Below are positions 44,680 through 52,537 of a stretch of DNA of 64,000 nucleotides, piece by piece. The DNA is from an uncultured Nonlabens sp. Its GTDB lineage: Bacteria; Bacteroidota; Bacteroidia; Flavobacteriales; Flavobacteriaceae. The position numbers were made by a program, and so were the translations under genes. Location of the stretch: the NCBI RefSeq assembly GCF_947495285.1, contig NZ_CANLXZ010000011.1, positions 1 to 64,000 on the forward strand, read 5' to 3'. Within the stretch, counting starts at the first letter, position 1, and every line of letters begins with the position of its first letter. The notes below the pieces were generated by a model, which saw only the letters and a program-made list of their open reading frames with translations, was not told where the DNA came from and made no database searches.

Positions 44680-45013
44680 AGAATATCTTAAGCTTTAATT
44701 TTCTGTTGAAAAAAGTCATCTGGCTGTTAAGATTCTAGATCTCTGTTTTATAAAATTTATGATGTACTGTATTGATATATTGCACATGGTGGCACGGAGA
44801 ACCTGCCTTGCGGTTTCTTAGTTCGCTTATCAGGTTTTATTGTACGTCTTTTTTTACAAAAAAAATGTCCTTATCATATCATGGTAGGGATAGGTTTTTA
44901 TGATGCGTTTTGAGATAAAGACTAAACATATAACAGGTAAAAAAAACTATAACATGATTCTGAAGACTGAATTCTAATGAATTATCTTTGCGGCCTTAAA
45001 AAAAACTATAAAA
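44680..45013. other. 334-bp intergenic region before the PPIase gene
   Basis: AT-rich, with no gene-sized frame and no recognisable RNA or repeat. The only support is for the promoter box at its right end (44983-44990). A short inverted stretch GTCTTTTTTTACAAAAAAAATGTC lies around 44848-44871. Confidence 0.5.
44983..44990 (+). promoter_or_regulatory. Putative -7 box TATCTTTG of the PPIase gene
   Basis: Matches TAnnTTTG, 23 bp before the ATG at 45014. Confidence 0.45.
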
Positions 45014-45946
45014 ATGCAAGAAGGAATTTACGCAAAATTTGATACAAGTAAAGGAGAGATCCTGGTTCAACTTCATCATGATAAAACACCTGGAACTGTA
45101 GGTAACTTTATAGCACTAGCTGAAGGTAATTTAGAGAACAAAGCAAAAGATCAAGGAACACCTTATTATAATGGTCTTAAGTTTCACAGAGTAATTCCAG
45201 ATTTCATGATCCAAGGTGGTGACCCACAAGGAACTGGTGCTGGTGGTCCTGGTTATAACTTTGATGATGAGTTTCACCCAGAATTACGTCACGATGGACC
45301 TGGTGTTTTAAGTATGGCAAATGCTGGACCTGGAACAAATGGATCTCAGTTTTTCATAACGCATATCGCTACAGATTGGCTAGATGACAAGCATACAGTT
45401 TTCGGTAAAGTTATAGAAGGACAGGATGTGGTAGATGCTATTGCACAAGGTGACGAGATAAAAACGGTTACTATAGTAAGAGAAGGTGATGCTGCAAAAG
45501 CATTTAATGCTGTGGAGGAATTCCGTCAGTTTGAAGGAGCTGGAAAACTACGTGAAGAACAGGCAAGAAAACAAGCAGACCAAGAGATCGACGAGATCGC
45601 AATGGGCTTTGATAAAACAGAAAGTGGTTTACGTTACAAAATCATTCAAGAAGGTGATGGAGTAAAAGCTGAAAAAGGAAAAACAGTAAGCGTACATTAT
45701 AAAGGAATGCTGCCTAACGGTAAAGTTTTTGATTCTAGTTTTGATCGCAAGCAACCTATAGACTTTGCTCTAGGTATGGGACAGGTAATCGCTGGTTGGG
45801 ATGAAGGTATCGCTTTACTTAAAGTAGGTGATAAAGCACGTCTAGTTATACCATCGCATATCGCTTATGGTAGTGCTGGTGCAGGTGGTGTTATACCGCC
45901 AGATGCAACATTAGTATTTGATGTAGAGCTAGTTGCTGTAAAGTAA
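45014..45946 (+). CDS. Dual cyclophilin-FKBP peptidyl-prolyl isomerase
   Basis: A 310-residue cytoplasmic protein (no signal peptide) joining two unrelated PPIase folds. Residues about 5-155 are a cyclophilin ([65 protein letters not shown]). Residues about 155-205 are a charged, probably helical linker. Residues about 205-310 are an FKBP domain ([76 protein letters not shown]). Such cyclophilin-FKBP chimeras have been described from Flavobacterium. A strong terminator follows. Confidence 0.95.
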   Translation: MQEGIYAKFDTSKGEILVQLHHDKTPGTVGNFIALAEGNLENKAKDQGTPYYNGLKFHRVIPDFMIQGGDPQGTGAGGPGYNFDDEFHPELRHDGPGVLSMANAGPGTNGSQFFITHIATDWLDDKHTVFGKVIEGQDVVDAIAQGDEIKTVTIVREGDAAKAFNAVEEFRQFEGAGKLREEQARKQADQEIDEIAMGFDKTESGLRYKIIQEGDGVKAEKGKTVSVHYKGMLPNGKVFDSSFDRKQPIDFALGMGQVIAGWDEGIALLKVGDKARLVIPSHIAYGSAGAGGVIPPDATLVFDVELVAVK

Positions 45947-45969
45947 TTGTCCTTAAATTATATTTTTAA

Positions 45970-46000
45970 AGTCCTATTCTTTCTGGAATAGGGCTTTTTT
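45970..46000 (+). terminator. Rho-independent terminator of the PPIase gene
   Basis: AGTCCTATTC, loop TTTCT, GGAATAGGGCT (one G-T pair), then six T. Confidence 0.9.
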
Positions 46001-46298
46001 GTGTTTAGACATTAGGTATATGTGGGATGAGGTATGTGGAACGAAGTTTTTTTTTGATCTTAAAAGCTATTTATAACAACCGTAAAACCCTTTTGATCGC
46101 TCACTAGGTTTTGCTGAGACCTTGGTCAGCCTGTTTTCTACTTCGACAAGCTCAGCATAAAACCTTGGGAAAAGGGAAATACATTTAGTTATTCCTATAA
46201 TCAATAACCTAAGCCCAAAAATCCTACACCTAATACCTTATTCTAATACCACATGCCTCATGCCTAATACTTATATTTGTCTCAACAAAGAAAAAAGC
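46001..46298. repeat. Intergenic region with REP-like inverted repeat
   Basis: Within this gap AGGTTTTGCTGAG (46106-46118) faces CTCAGCATAAAACCT (46151-46165). The word CTACTTCGACAAGCTCAG (46138-46155) is the same as that in the 27070-27238 gap except for one base. No gene is seen. Confidence 0.6.
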
Positions 46299-47390
46299 AT
46301 GAAAGGATTAGTTACATTTTGCCGTTGGTTCGTTGGAGTATTATTTATATTTAGTGGCTTAATTAAGTTAAATGACCCCTTAGGATTCTCTTATAAACTA
46401 GATGAATATTTTAGTGCAGCGGTTTTAGGGTTAGAATTCTTACAGCCTTTTGCATTACCACTGGCCATCTTTTTAGTAATCTTTGAGGTAGTTTTAGGAA
46501 TCATGTTATTAATAGGATTTCAAAGAAAATTTACAATCTGGTCACTTTTATTGATGATAGGTTTCTTCACGTTCCTAACTTTTTATTCTGCTTATTTTGA
46601 TAAAGTAACGGACTGCGGCTGTTTTGGTGACGCGATACCACTAGTACCTTGGGAATCCTTTGCAAAAGATGTGGTGCTATTAGTGATGATATTGATTTTG
46701 TTTTTCAATATGGATAAATGGAAGCCCGCTTTCGCGAAAGCGAAGTCCTCCATAATCATTCTCGTTTCTACTATCATTTGTTTTATAATCGCTTACTATG
46801 TATTAATGCATTTACCGATTTTAGATTTTAGAGCTTATAAGGTAGGGACCGATATAGAGGTGGCCATGCAAGAAGATCCTAGTCAACCAGATATTTATGG
46901 TTATGACTGGTATTACATTGTAGATGGTAAAGAAGAGATAATTACCACAGATGGTCAGGTCCCAGAAGGCCGTCCAGGTTATGATAAAGTAGAGACACGT
47001 ATTATTCAAGAGGCAGCACTTCCTAAAATTCATGACTTTTCTATAGAAAAAGATGGTAAAGATTATACCCAAGAGATTCTAGATAAGGAAAAAGTTGCCT
47101 TTGTAATGATCTATGATGTGTCAAAAGTGGAAGAAGGTGGTATGGAAAAGCTAGCTAGTTTTATCACGAGAGCACAAGTTGCTGGTTATGAGGTTATAGG
47201 TTTAAGCGCAAATGGTATCCAGCAACTAGAACCATTAATGGAATCTTATGATTTTAGTATTCCATTTTACACGACAGATGGAACGCAATTAAAAACTGCT
47301 GTACGTTCTACACCGGCGGTTATGACTATTAAAAAAGGAGTAATTGCAGGTAAATCTCACTGGAATGATTTAGAGAGTTTATCTCTATGA
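46299..47390 (+). CDS. DoxX/MauE-type membrane protein with periplasmic thioredoxin-like tail (BT_3928-like)
   Basis: A 363-residue protein. Residues 1-150 contain four hydrophobic helices with FCRWFVGVLFIFSGLIKLNDPLGFSYKLDEYF and the redox motif VTDCGCFGDAIPL (Cys-x-Cys) of the MauE/DoxX group. Another helix follows at about 150-172. Residues 180-363 resemble a thioredoxin-like fold without a CxxC (KVAFVMIYDVSKVEEGGMEKLASFITRAQ...). ATG 46299 (MKGLVTF) is chosen over the frame opening at 46260 because an AAAGAAAAAAG stretch sits before it. An exact palindrome at 46727-46742 encodes AFAKA. It overlaps the next gene by 4 nt. Confidence 0.85.
   Translation: MKGLVTFCRWFVGVLFIFSGLIKLNDPLGFSYKLDEYFSAAVLGLEFLQPFALPLAIFLVIFEVVLGIMLLIGFQRKFTIWSLLLMIGFFTFLTFYSAYFDKVTDCGCFGDAIPLVPWESFAKDVVLLVMILILFFNMDKWKPAFAKAKSSIIILVSTIICFIIAYYVLMHLPILDFRAYKVGTDIEVAMQEDPSQPDIYGYDWYYIVDGKEEIITTDGQVPEGRPGYDKVETRIIQEAALPKIHDFSIEKDGKDYTQEILDKEKVAFVMIYDVSKVEEGGMEKLASFITRAQVAGYEVIGLSANGIQQLEPLMESYDFSIPFYTTDGTQLKTAVRSTPAVMTIKKGVIAGKSHWNDLESLSL
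46727..46742. repeat. Abundant palindrome inside DoxX-type gene
   Basis: Exact CGCTTTCGCGAAAGCG, read as AFAKA between the fourth and fifth hydrophobic helices. Confidence 0.95.
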
Positions 47391-48460
47391 TAAGCTATGT
47401 GCTTAAAAAAATAGGATATGCATTACTGACGCTTTATGGAGTAGTAACCGTTATATTCTTGTTGTTTTACCTCTTACCTGGCGACCCTGCACAAATGATG
47501 TTGGGGCAAAACGAGTCTGAAGAACAGCTGGCAAATGTGCGGGCCAAATATGGATTAGATAAATCTATAGGTACTCAGTATATGTATTTTTTAAACGACC
47601 TCTCTCCAGTCTCTTTTCACAGTACTCGTGCGAGTGATTTTACTTATGACAGCGGTAAATATATTGGTGTAGATCTCTTTACTATAGGGACTACATCTAC
47701 TTATATTAAATGGCCTTATTTAAGAGAATCATTTCAGAAAACTGGTAAAAAAGTAAGTTATATAATAGGAGAGACCTTGCCTAATACCATGATTCTAGCA
47801 CTGGCAGCAATAAGTCTAGCTCTAATTCTAGGGTTGATTTTAGGAGTTATTTCTGCATGGTATAAAAACAGCTGGATAGATCAATTCATACAGGTAGTAA
47901 GTACTATGGGTATGAGTGTGCCCAGCTTTTTTAGTGCTATTATTTTTGCCTTTATCTTCGGTTACGTGCTTCATGAATTTACAGGACTTAAAATGAGTGG
48001 TAGTCTTTATGAAATGGATGATTATGGAGAAGCGATGCATTTACAATGGCGCAATCTTATATTACCAGCATTAGTCTTAGGAATAAGACCGCTCGCAGTT
48101 ATTTCTCAATTAATGAGAAATAGTCTTCTAGAAGTAATGGTGCAAGAATACATTACTACTGCTTATTCTAAAGGACTTACCACACTGCAAGTGATAAAAA
48201 GACATGCTTTTAAAAACGCGCTTAACCCTGTAATTACAGCAGTAAGCGGCTGGTTTGCGAGCATGCTAGCAGGAGCAGTTTTTGTAGAATACATATTTAA
48301 CTGGAATGGTATAGGTAAAGAAATAGTAGAGGCGCTACACACACAAGATTTACCGGTTATTACTGGGGCTGTTCTAGTCATAGCGACGTTGTTTATTTTT
48401 ATTAATATAGCGGTAGATTTAATTTATGTGTGGTTAGACCCTAGAGTGAAATTAGAGTAA
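47387..48460 (+). CDS. Lone DppB/OppB-type ABC transporter permease
   Basis: A 357-residue inner-membrane permease of the dipeptide/nickel group: LLTLYGVVTVIFLLFYLLPGDPAQMMLG, GETLPNTMILALAAISLALILGLILG, the EAA-type cytoplasmic loop (QEYITTAYSKGLTTLQVIKRHAFKNALNPVITA), and a C-terminal EYIFNWNGIGKEIVEAL. A periplasmic insertion of about 40 residues follows the first helix. No second permease, ATPase or substrate-binding protein is nearby, so its partners must be encoded elsewhere. It overlaps the DoxX-type gene by 4 nt. Confidence 0.9.
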   Translation: MISYVLKKIGYALLTLYGVVTVIFLLFYLLPGDPAQMMLGQNESEEQLANVRAKYGLDKSIGTQYMYFLNDLSPVSFHSTRASDFTYDSGKYIGVDLFTIGTTSTYIKWPYLRESFQKTGKKVSYIIGETLPNTMILALAAISLALILGLILGVISAWYKNSWIDQFIQVVSTMGMSVPSFFSAIIFAFIFGYVLHEFTGLKMSGSLYEMDDYGEAMHLQWRNLILPALVLGIRPLAVISQLMRNSLLEVMVQEYITTAYSKGLTTLQVIKRHAFKNALNPVITAVSGWFASMLAGAVFVEYIFNWNGIGKEIVEALHTQDLPVITGAVLVIATLFIFINIAVDLIYVWLDPRVKLE

Positions 48461-48528
48461 ATTATAAATTCTTATTGTCTTCTTAATAAACATCTGTACA
48501 CAAACTTTACAGAATAATTAAAAGGCAA

Positions 48529-48536
48529 TACCTTTG
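48529..48536 (+). promoter_or_regulatory. Putative -7 box TACCTTTG of tpiA
   Basis: Matches TAnnTTTG, followed by GCAGT; leader of about 70 nt to the tpiA ATG. Confidence 0.45.
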
Positions 48537-48611
48537 CAGTTGCTTACATAAGAGTATTGAAAAAATCAATTTTGATACTATGGAAACATTAACGACCTTA
48601 AAATAAACACG

Positions 48612-49364
48612 ATGAGAAAAAATATAGTAGCCGGAAACTGGAAAATGAATTGTGATCTAGCACAAACACAAGCCTTAATAACAGATTTAAAAAAAGCTCT
48701 AGTTAATGACGTTAATTGCGAATTAATGATAGCCCCATCTCATCCCTTTTTATACAATGCTTTTAATAGTACTTGTGATACTGTAATAGAGGTTGTAGCA
48801 CAAAATGTTTGTGAAGCCGACAGTGGTGCTTACACAGGAGAGATCTCTGTACCTATGTTACAAAGTATAGGTATTAAGACAGTAATTTTAGGTCATTCTG
48901 AGCGCAGAGATACCTATGGAGAAACGGATCAATTAATTGCTGCCAAAACTAAAGCGTCTCTAGAAAAAGGATTGCGTGTTATTTTTTGTTGTGGAGAACA
49001 TCTAGAAGATCGTAAAGCTGGTAACCATTTTGATACGGTAACTAAACAAATAGAATTAGGCCTTTTTAACCTAACAGCTGCACAAATGGAAAATGTAGTA
49101 GTAGCATATGAACCTGTATGGGCTATAGGTACAGGAGAAACTGCAAGTCCAGAGCAAGCACAAGAAATGCATGCGCATTTACGTTCCTTTATAGAAACTA
49201 AATTCGGTAAAGAAACGGCAAATAATACCAGTATCCTTTATGGTGGTAGTGTAAAACCTGCAAATGCAGCTGAGATTTTTGCAAAACCAGATGTAGATGG
49301 TGGACTAGTAGGTGGTGCATCTCTAGATGGATCATCTTTTCTTGATATAGCAAATGCTTTTTAA
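48612..49364 (+). CDS. tpiA: Triose-phosphate isomerase
   Basis: A 250-residue TIM-barrel enzyme of glycolysis interconverting dihydroxyacetone phosphate and glyceraldehyde-3-phosphate. The catalytic Lys is in AGNWKMN (Lys near 11), the electrophilic His in LGHSERR, and the general-base Glu in VAYEPVWAIGTG; the phosphate loop is YGGSVKPAN. Length is normal. Confidence 0.98.
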   Translation: MRKNIVAGNWKMNCDLAQTQALITDLKKALVNDVNCELMIAPSHPFLYNAFNSTCDTVIEVVAQNVCEADSGAYTGEISVPMLQSIGIKTVILGHSERRDTYGETDQLIAAKTKASLEKGLRVIFCCGEHLEDRKAGNHFDTVTKQIELGLFNLTAAQMENVVVAYEPVWAIGTGETASPEQAQEMHAHLRSFIETKFGKETANNTSILYGGSVKPANAAEIFAKPDVDGGLVGGASLDGSSFLDIANAF

Positions 49365-49733
49365 GAAGTTGCATAACACTAGATCCTAGATTTACTAGAA
49401 AGAAGAGCATATGTATATAAACTCATATTTCTTTCTATACTCAAATATCTAGGGATTGAAAAAAAGCACCTATCTATATCATAGAAGAGACTCTAATTTA
49501 CCTTGTTTCTTTACATTTAAAGGAGCTAGGACTGCAGCAACGCACTATGTAAAAGATTGTTTACTTGATTACACAGTAAGTCGGACTTTATGAAATGTAG
49601 TAAAACAGATGAAGCATGGTTTCTAAAACCAAATTAAAAGATCAAAAAAGGTACCTAATAGTACATCATATAGGAGCAAGGCAAGTGCTAGAAGACTGCC
49701 TTTTTAATTTAAAAATTACAGGACATTACCGTT
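49365..49733. other. 369-bp intergenic region with two hairpins between tpiA and prmA
   Basis: No gene-sized frame. Hairpin 1: CCTAGAT (49385-49391) with ATCTAGG (49447-49453) around an inner stem TAGAAAGAA (49396-49404) with TTCTTTCTA (49429-49437). Hairpin 2, terminator-like: AAGGC(A)AGT, 8-base loop, ACTGCCTT followed by TTT (49678-49705), ending 29 bp before prmA. No usual promoter box is evident. Confidence 0.55.
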
Positions 49734-50585
49734 ATGGAAAATAATACTACCGACCAGATTTATGTAGAGTATAACTTTACAGTTACACCGCAATTACCAT
49801 GGAATGATGTTCTCATGGCGCAATTAGGAGAGGTAGGTTTTGAGAGTTTTATAGAGACTGAAACCGGGATCAAAGCATATGTTCTAAAAATCACAGACAC
49901 TCCGATTATTCTAAACACTGTAGATATTATGAATAATGATTTGTGTGATATCGCTTTCGCGAAAGCGGATATACCACCAACTAATTGGAATGCAGAATGG
50001 GAAAAAAATTTTAACCCAATCACAGTTAATAATAGATGTGAAGTGCGCGCACCTTTTCATGAACCTAGCGGCGTAGAATATGATATAGTTATAGAACCTA
50101 AGATGAGTTTCGGTACAGGACACCATCAAACCACACATATGATGATCGAGCATTTACTTAATGAAAATGTAGAGAATCTAGAGGTCTTAGATATGGGTAG
50201 TGGTACTGGAGTGTTGGGTATTCTGGCACAAATGAGAGGTGCTGTAAAAGTAGATGCAATAGATATAGATACCTGGTGTTATGAAAATGCACTTGAAAAT
50301 GTAGAACGTAATAAAACAGATAAGGTAGCTGTTATTTTAGGTGGAGCAGAGCAGCTAGAAGGTAAAACTTATGATTTTATAATTGCAAATATTAATAGAA
50401 ATATATTACTTCAAGATATTCCCGTATATGCAAAAAGCCTTAAGAAAGGCGGTACCATACTTTTCAGTGGTTTTTATGAAGATGACTTAGTTCCAATTAC
50501 AAATAAGTGTAAGGAAAATGGAATTGTTTACGACTATCACCTTGAAAATGATAACTGGATAGCTGCAAAAATGATAAAATCATAA
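49734..50585 (+). CDS. prmA: Ribosomal protein L11 methyltransferase
   Basis: A 283-residue enzyme. N-terminal substrate-binding domain (about 1-95) ends with the typical WNAEWEKNFNPI; the methyltransferase domain has SFGTGHHQTTHMMIEHL, LDMGSGTGVLGILAQMRGA, DAIDIDTWCYENALEN and FIIANINRNILLQDI. It trimethylates ribosomal protein L11. An exact palindrome at 49952-49967 encodes AFAKA just before the WNAEW motif. Confidence 0.96.
   Translation: MENNTTDQIYVEYNFTVTPQLPWNDVLMAQLGEVGFESFIETETGIKAYVLKITDTPIILNTVDIMNNDLCDIAFAKADIPPTNWNAEWEKNFNPITVNNRCEVRAPFHEPSGVEYDIVIEPKMSFGTGHHQTTHMMIEHLLNENVENLEVLDMGSGTGVLGILAQMRGAVKVDAIDIDTWCYENALENVERNKTDKVAVILGGAEQLEGKTYDFIIANINRNILLQDIPVYAKSLKKGGTILFSGFYEDDLVPITNKCKENGIVYDYHLENDNWIAAKMIKS
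49952..49967. repeat. Abundant palindrome inside prmA
   Basis: Exact CGCTTTCGCGAAAGCG, read as AFAKA. Confidence 0.95.
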
Positions 50586-50624
50586 TTTAATCTTTAAAAG
50601 TATAGATATTTTAATGTATTTGCT

Positions 50625-50632
50625 TAAATTTA
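50625..50632 (+). promoter_or_regulatory. Putative -7 box TAAATTTA of clpS
   Basis: Close to TAnnTTTG (last base A), 4 bp before the clpS ATG, implying an almost leaderless transcript. Confidence 0.35.
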
Positions 50633-50636
50633 CCCT

Positions 50637-50918
50637 ATGAAAATGAGCACACAAGATCAGGTTCTTCCAGAACTAGAATTGGAAGTCTTGGAGCAAAAGG
50701 AAAATAAAATAGTCCTTTTTAATGACGAAGTAAACACCTTTGATCACGTTATAGATATGCTAGTAGCAGCCTGTGATCATACGCCTGTACAGGCAGAGCA
50801 ATGTTCTCTTATAGTACACTATAAAGGAAAATGTAATGTTAAAACTGGCGGTTATGAAGATTTAAAACCACGGTGTACAGCCTTATTAGAAGCTGGACTA
50901 ACCGCAGAGATTCAATAA
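50637..50918 (+). CDS. clpS: ATP-dependent Clp protease adaptor ClpS
   Basis: A 93-residue N-end-rule adaptor: KIVLFNDEVNTFDHVIDMLVAACDHTPVQAEQCSLIVHYKGKCNVKTGGYEDLKPRCTALLEAGLTAEI. The NDE-T-F-V helix region and the HYKGKC-V-G block are family hallmarks for binding N-degron substrates and handing them to ClpAP/ClpCP. Confidence 0.95.
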   Translation: MKMSTQDQVLPELELEVLEQKENKIVLFNDEVNTFDHVIDMLVAACDHTPVQAEQCSLIVHYKGKCNVKTGGYEDLKPRCTALLEAGLTAEIQ

Positions 50919-50962
50919 AGATTTTGCTTTCCCCTTTTTATTCTAATTGAATAAAAACATAA

Positions 50963-50989
50963 AAAATGCCTGCCGTAAGCAGGCATTTT
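50963..50989. terminator. Bidirectional terminator between clpS and M24 peptidase
   Basis: Eleven-base perfect stem AAAATGCCTGC/GCAGGCATTTT with loop CGTAA, flanked by A and T runs so it can work in both directions. Confidence 0.88.
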
Positions 50990-51014
50990 GTGTGCTGTAA
51001 CTTCAGTATCGGTT

Positions 51015-51692
51015 TTAAAAACCTGCTAGTTGCTCATAAAAAGCGCCAATTTCATTTTTTTTATCAATCAGGTGAATCTCTATAATCCAGTATCGATTTT
51101 TTCCACTCATGTCTTTTTGATTCATAGGTAGGTGATTTTCTGGATGTATGTAATTTGTCTTATCCTCACTCTCTAGTTGTTCGTGGGGGAAATGCCCTAT
51201 TAGATGTCCGGCGATGGGACCTCCATATTCCCATCCATTGTTTAGTGCTAGAATGGTACAGTACTGGTAAAGTTGTGCACCAGTGATGTCTGGGTTTTTA
51301 ATAAAGTAATCGTTAGCATTTTTCCATATACTTTCTGCATCATGCATTATTTTTATCTTTTGTAAGTCGTTACCCACTACATATGTTCTACCATAGTCAG
51401 CTTCCCAGTCTTCTATAATAGGACCAAAGTCTATAAATAGTATATCGTTTTCTCTGACAGTTAGATTTTCTGGATTTTCATCATAAGGATGCAGTGTGTT
51501 CTTACCTGCCCTGACGATACGTTTGTGCCAGTATTTTTTGATTCCGAACATTTCAAATGCTAGTTCAAAAACCTCATTGTTAATTTGCTTTTCAGTTTTA
51601 CCTGGCTTTATAATTCCTTTAATTTCAATTTCTTGAAATAAAACCGCCGCCTTTTCTTCAGCTTTTTGAAGTTTTAATAATGTCTCAGTCAT
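51015..51692 (-). CDS. M24 family metallopeptidase (Xaa-Pro/methionine aminopeptidase fold)
   Basis: A 225-residue pita-bread-fold protein: DILFIDFGPIIEDWEADYGRTYVVG supplies the two metal Asp, GHLIGHFPHE the His, WIIEIHL and the terminal FYEQLAGF the Glu residues. It resembles the M24 branch of proline peptidases without the N-terminal creatinase domain. ATG 51692 is preferred over TTG 51695. Single-gene unit; cytoplasmic. Confidence 0.87.
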   Translation of the reverse strand: MTETLLKLQKAEEKAAVLFQEIEIKGIIKPGKTEKQINNEVFELAFEMFGIKKYWHKRIVRAGKNTLHPYDENPENLTVRENDILFIDFGPIIEDWEADYGRTYVVGNDLQKIKIMHDAESIWKNANDYFIKNPDITGAQLYQYCTILALNNGWEYGGPIAGHLIGHFPHEQLESEDKTNYIHPENHLPMNQKDMSGKNRYWIIEIHLIDKKNEIGAFYEQLAGF

Positions 51693-51825
51693 CAAGTAAA
51701 AATAATATTACGTTATTGAGGAGAATAATAATTTGCTTTAAATTAACTAACTGGATTTATTGAGTTAAGATATTTACATAGTGTTAATTAATATATAAAC
51801 TAATTTAAGTTAATAGTATTACTAT

Positions 51826-51833
51826 TATGTTTG
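51826..51833 (+). promoter_or_regulatory. Putative -7 box TATGTTTG of the TetR-export operon
   Basis: Matches TAnnTTTG, 17 bp before the ATG at 51851, in a very AT-rich region where the regulator may also bind. Confidence 0.45.
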
Positions 51834-51850
51834 TCTCATAATTGATAGGT

Positions 51851-52537
51851 ATGCATTCACTTTTAAAAAATCTTAAAGTTGAGATTAACGATAAGCTTTA
51901 TCTTAAAGATCCAGAAAGCTCTGATCTAGGTAAACGCATAGTTAGTCACAGCATAGAGATGATTTATGACTTAGGTTTTGAAAACTTTACATTTAAGAAG
52001 TTAGGTACGGTTATAAAATCTAACGAGAGTTCTATATATAGATATTTTGAGAGTAAGCATAAACTCTTATTGTATCTCACTTCATGGTACTGGAGCTGGA
52101 TAGAATACCAGGTAATTTTAGAAACCATGGTTATGACTACTCACGAGGATAAGTTAACTAAAGCAGTAGAAATTTTAACCCAAGAAATTTCTCAGGACTC
52201 AAATTTTAGTCATATTAATGAAGTGCTTTTAAATAAAATAATCATTTCAGAGTTCTCAAAATCATATTTAACAAAATCTGTAGATCAAGAAAATAAAGAA
52301 GGTTTCTTTGCTATTTATAAACGTCTAGTTTTACGACTCAAAGATTTAATCATATCGGTAGATGGGACTTATAAATACCCTTCTTCTTTAAGCAGTATGA
52401 TTGTAGATGGAGCTTTGCATCAACATTTTTTAAAAGATCACTTTTCAGCAATCACAGATTGCAGTAGCAATACGACACCTACCCATTACTTTTTAAATTT
52501 AATTAATCAACTTATTATCACAAATGAAAAAAGATAA
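51851..52537 (+). CDS. TetR family transcriptional regulator
   Basis: A 228-residue protein with an N-terminal TetR helix-turn-helix (IVSHSIEMIYDLGFENFTFKKLGTVIKSNESSIYRYFESKHKLLLYL, residues about 30-75) and an all-helical ligand-type C-terminal domain. It is the first gene of the four-gene export operon (ABC, HlyD, TolC) and overlaps the ABC gene by 14 nt, so it probably regulates this operon itself (inference). ATG 51851 is preferred over TTG 51842. Confidence 0.88.
   Translation: MHSLLKNLKVEINDKLYLKDPESSDLGKRIVSHSIEMIYDLGFENFTFKKLGTVIKSNESSIYRYFESKHKLLLYLTSWYWSWIEYQVILETMVMTTHEDKLTKAVEILTQEISQDSNFSHINEVLLNKIIISEFSKSYLTKSVDQENKEGFFAIYKRLVLRLKDLIISVDGTYKYPSSLSSMIVDGALHQHFLKDHFSAITDCSSNTTPTHYFLNLINQLIITNEKR

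Noticed and set aside
44680-45013. Small RNA gene or riboswitch before the PPIase gene
   Set aside because: No recognisable conserved core or strong hairpin with a T run was found; only a promoter box is supported.
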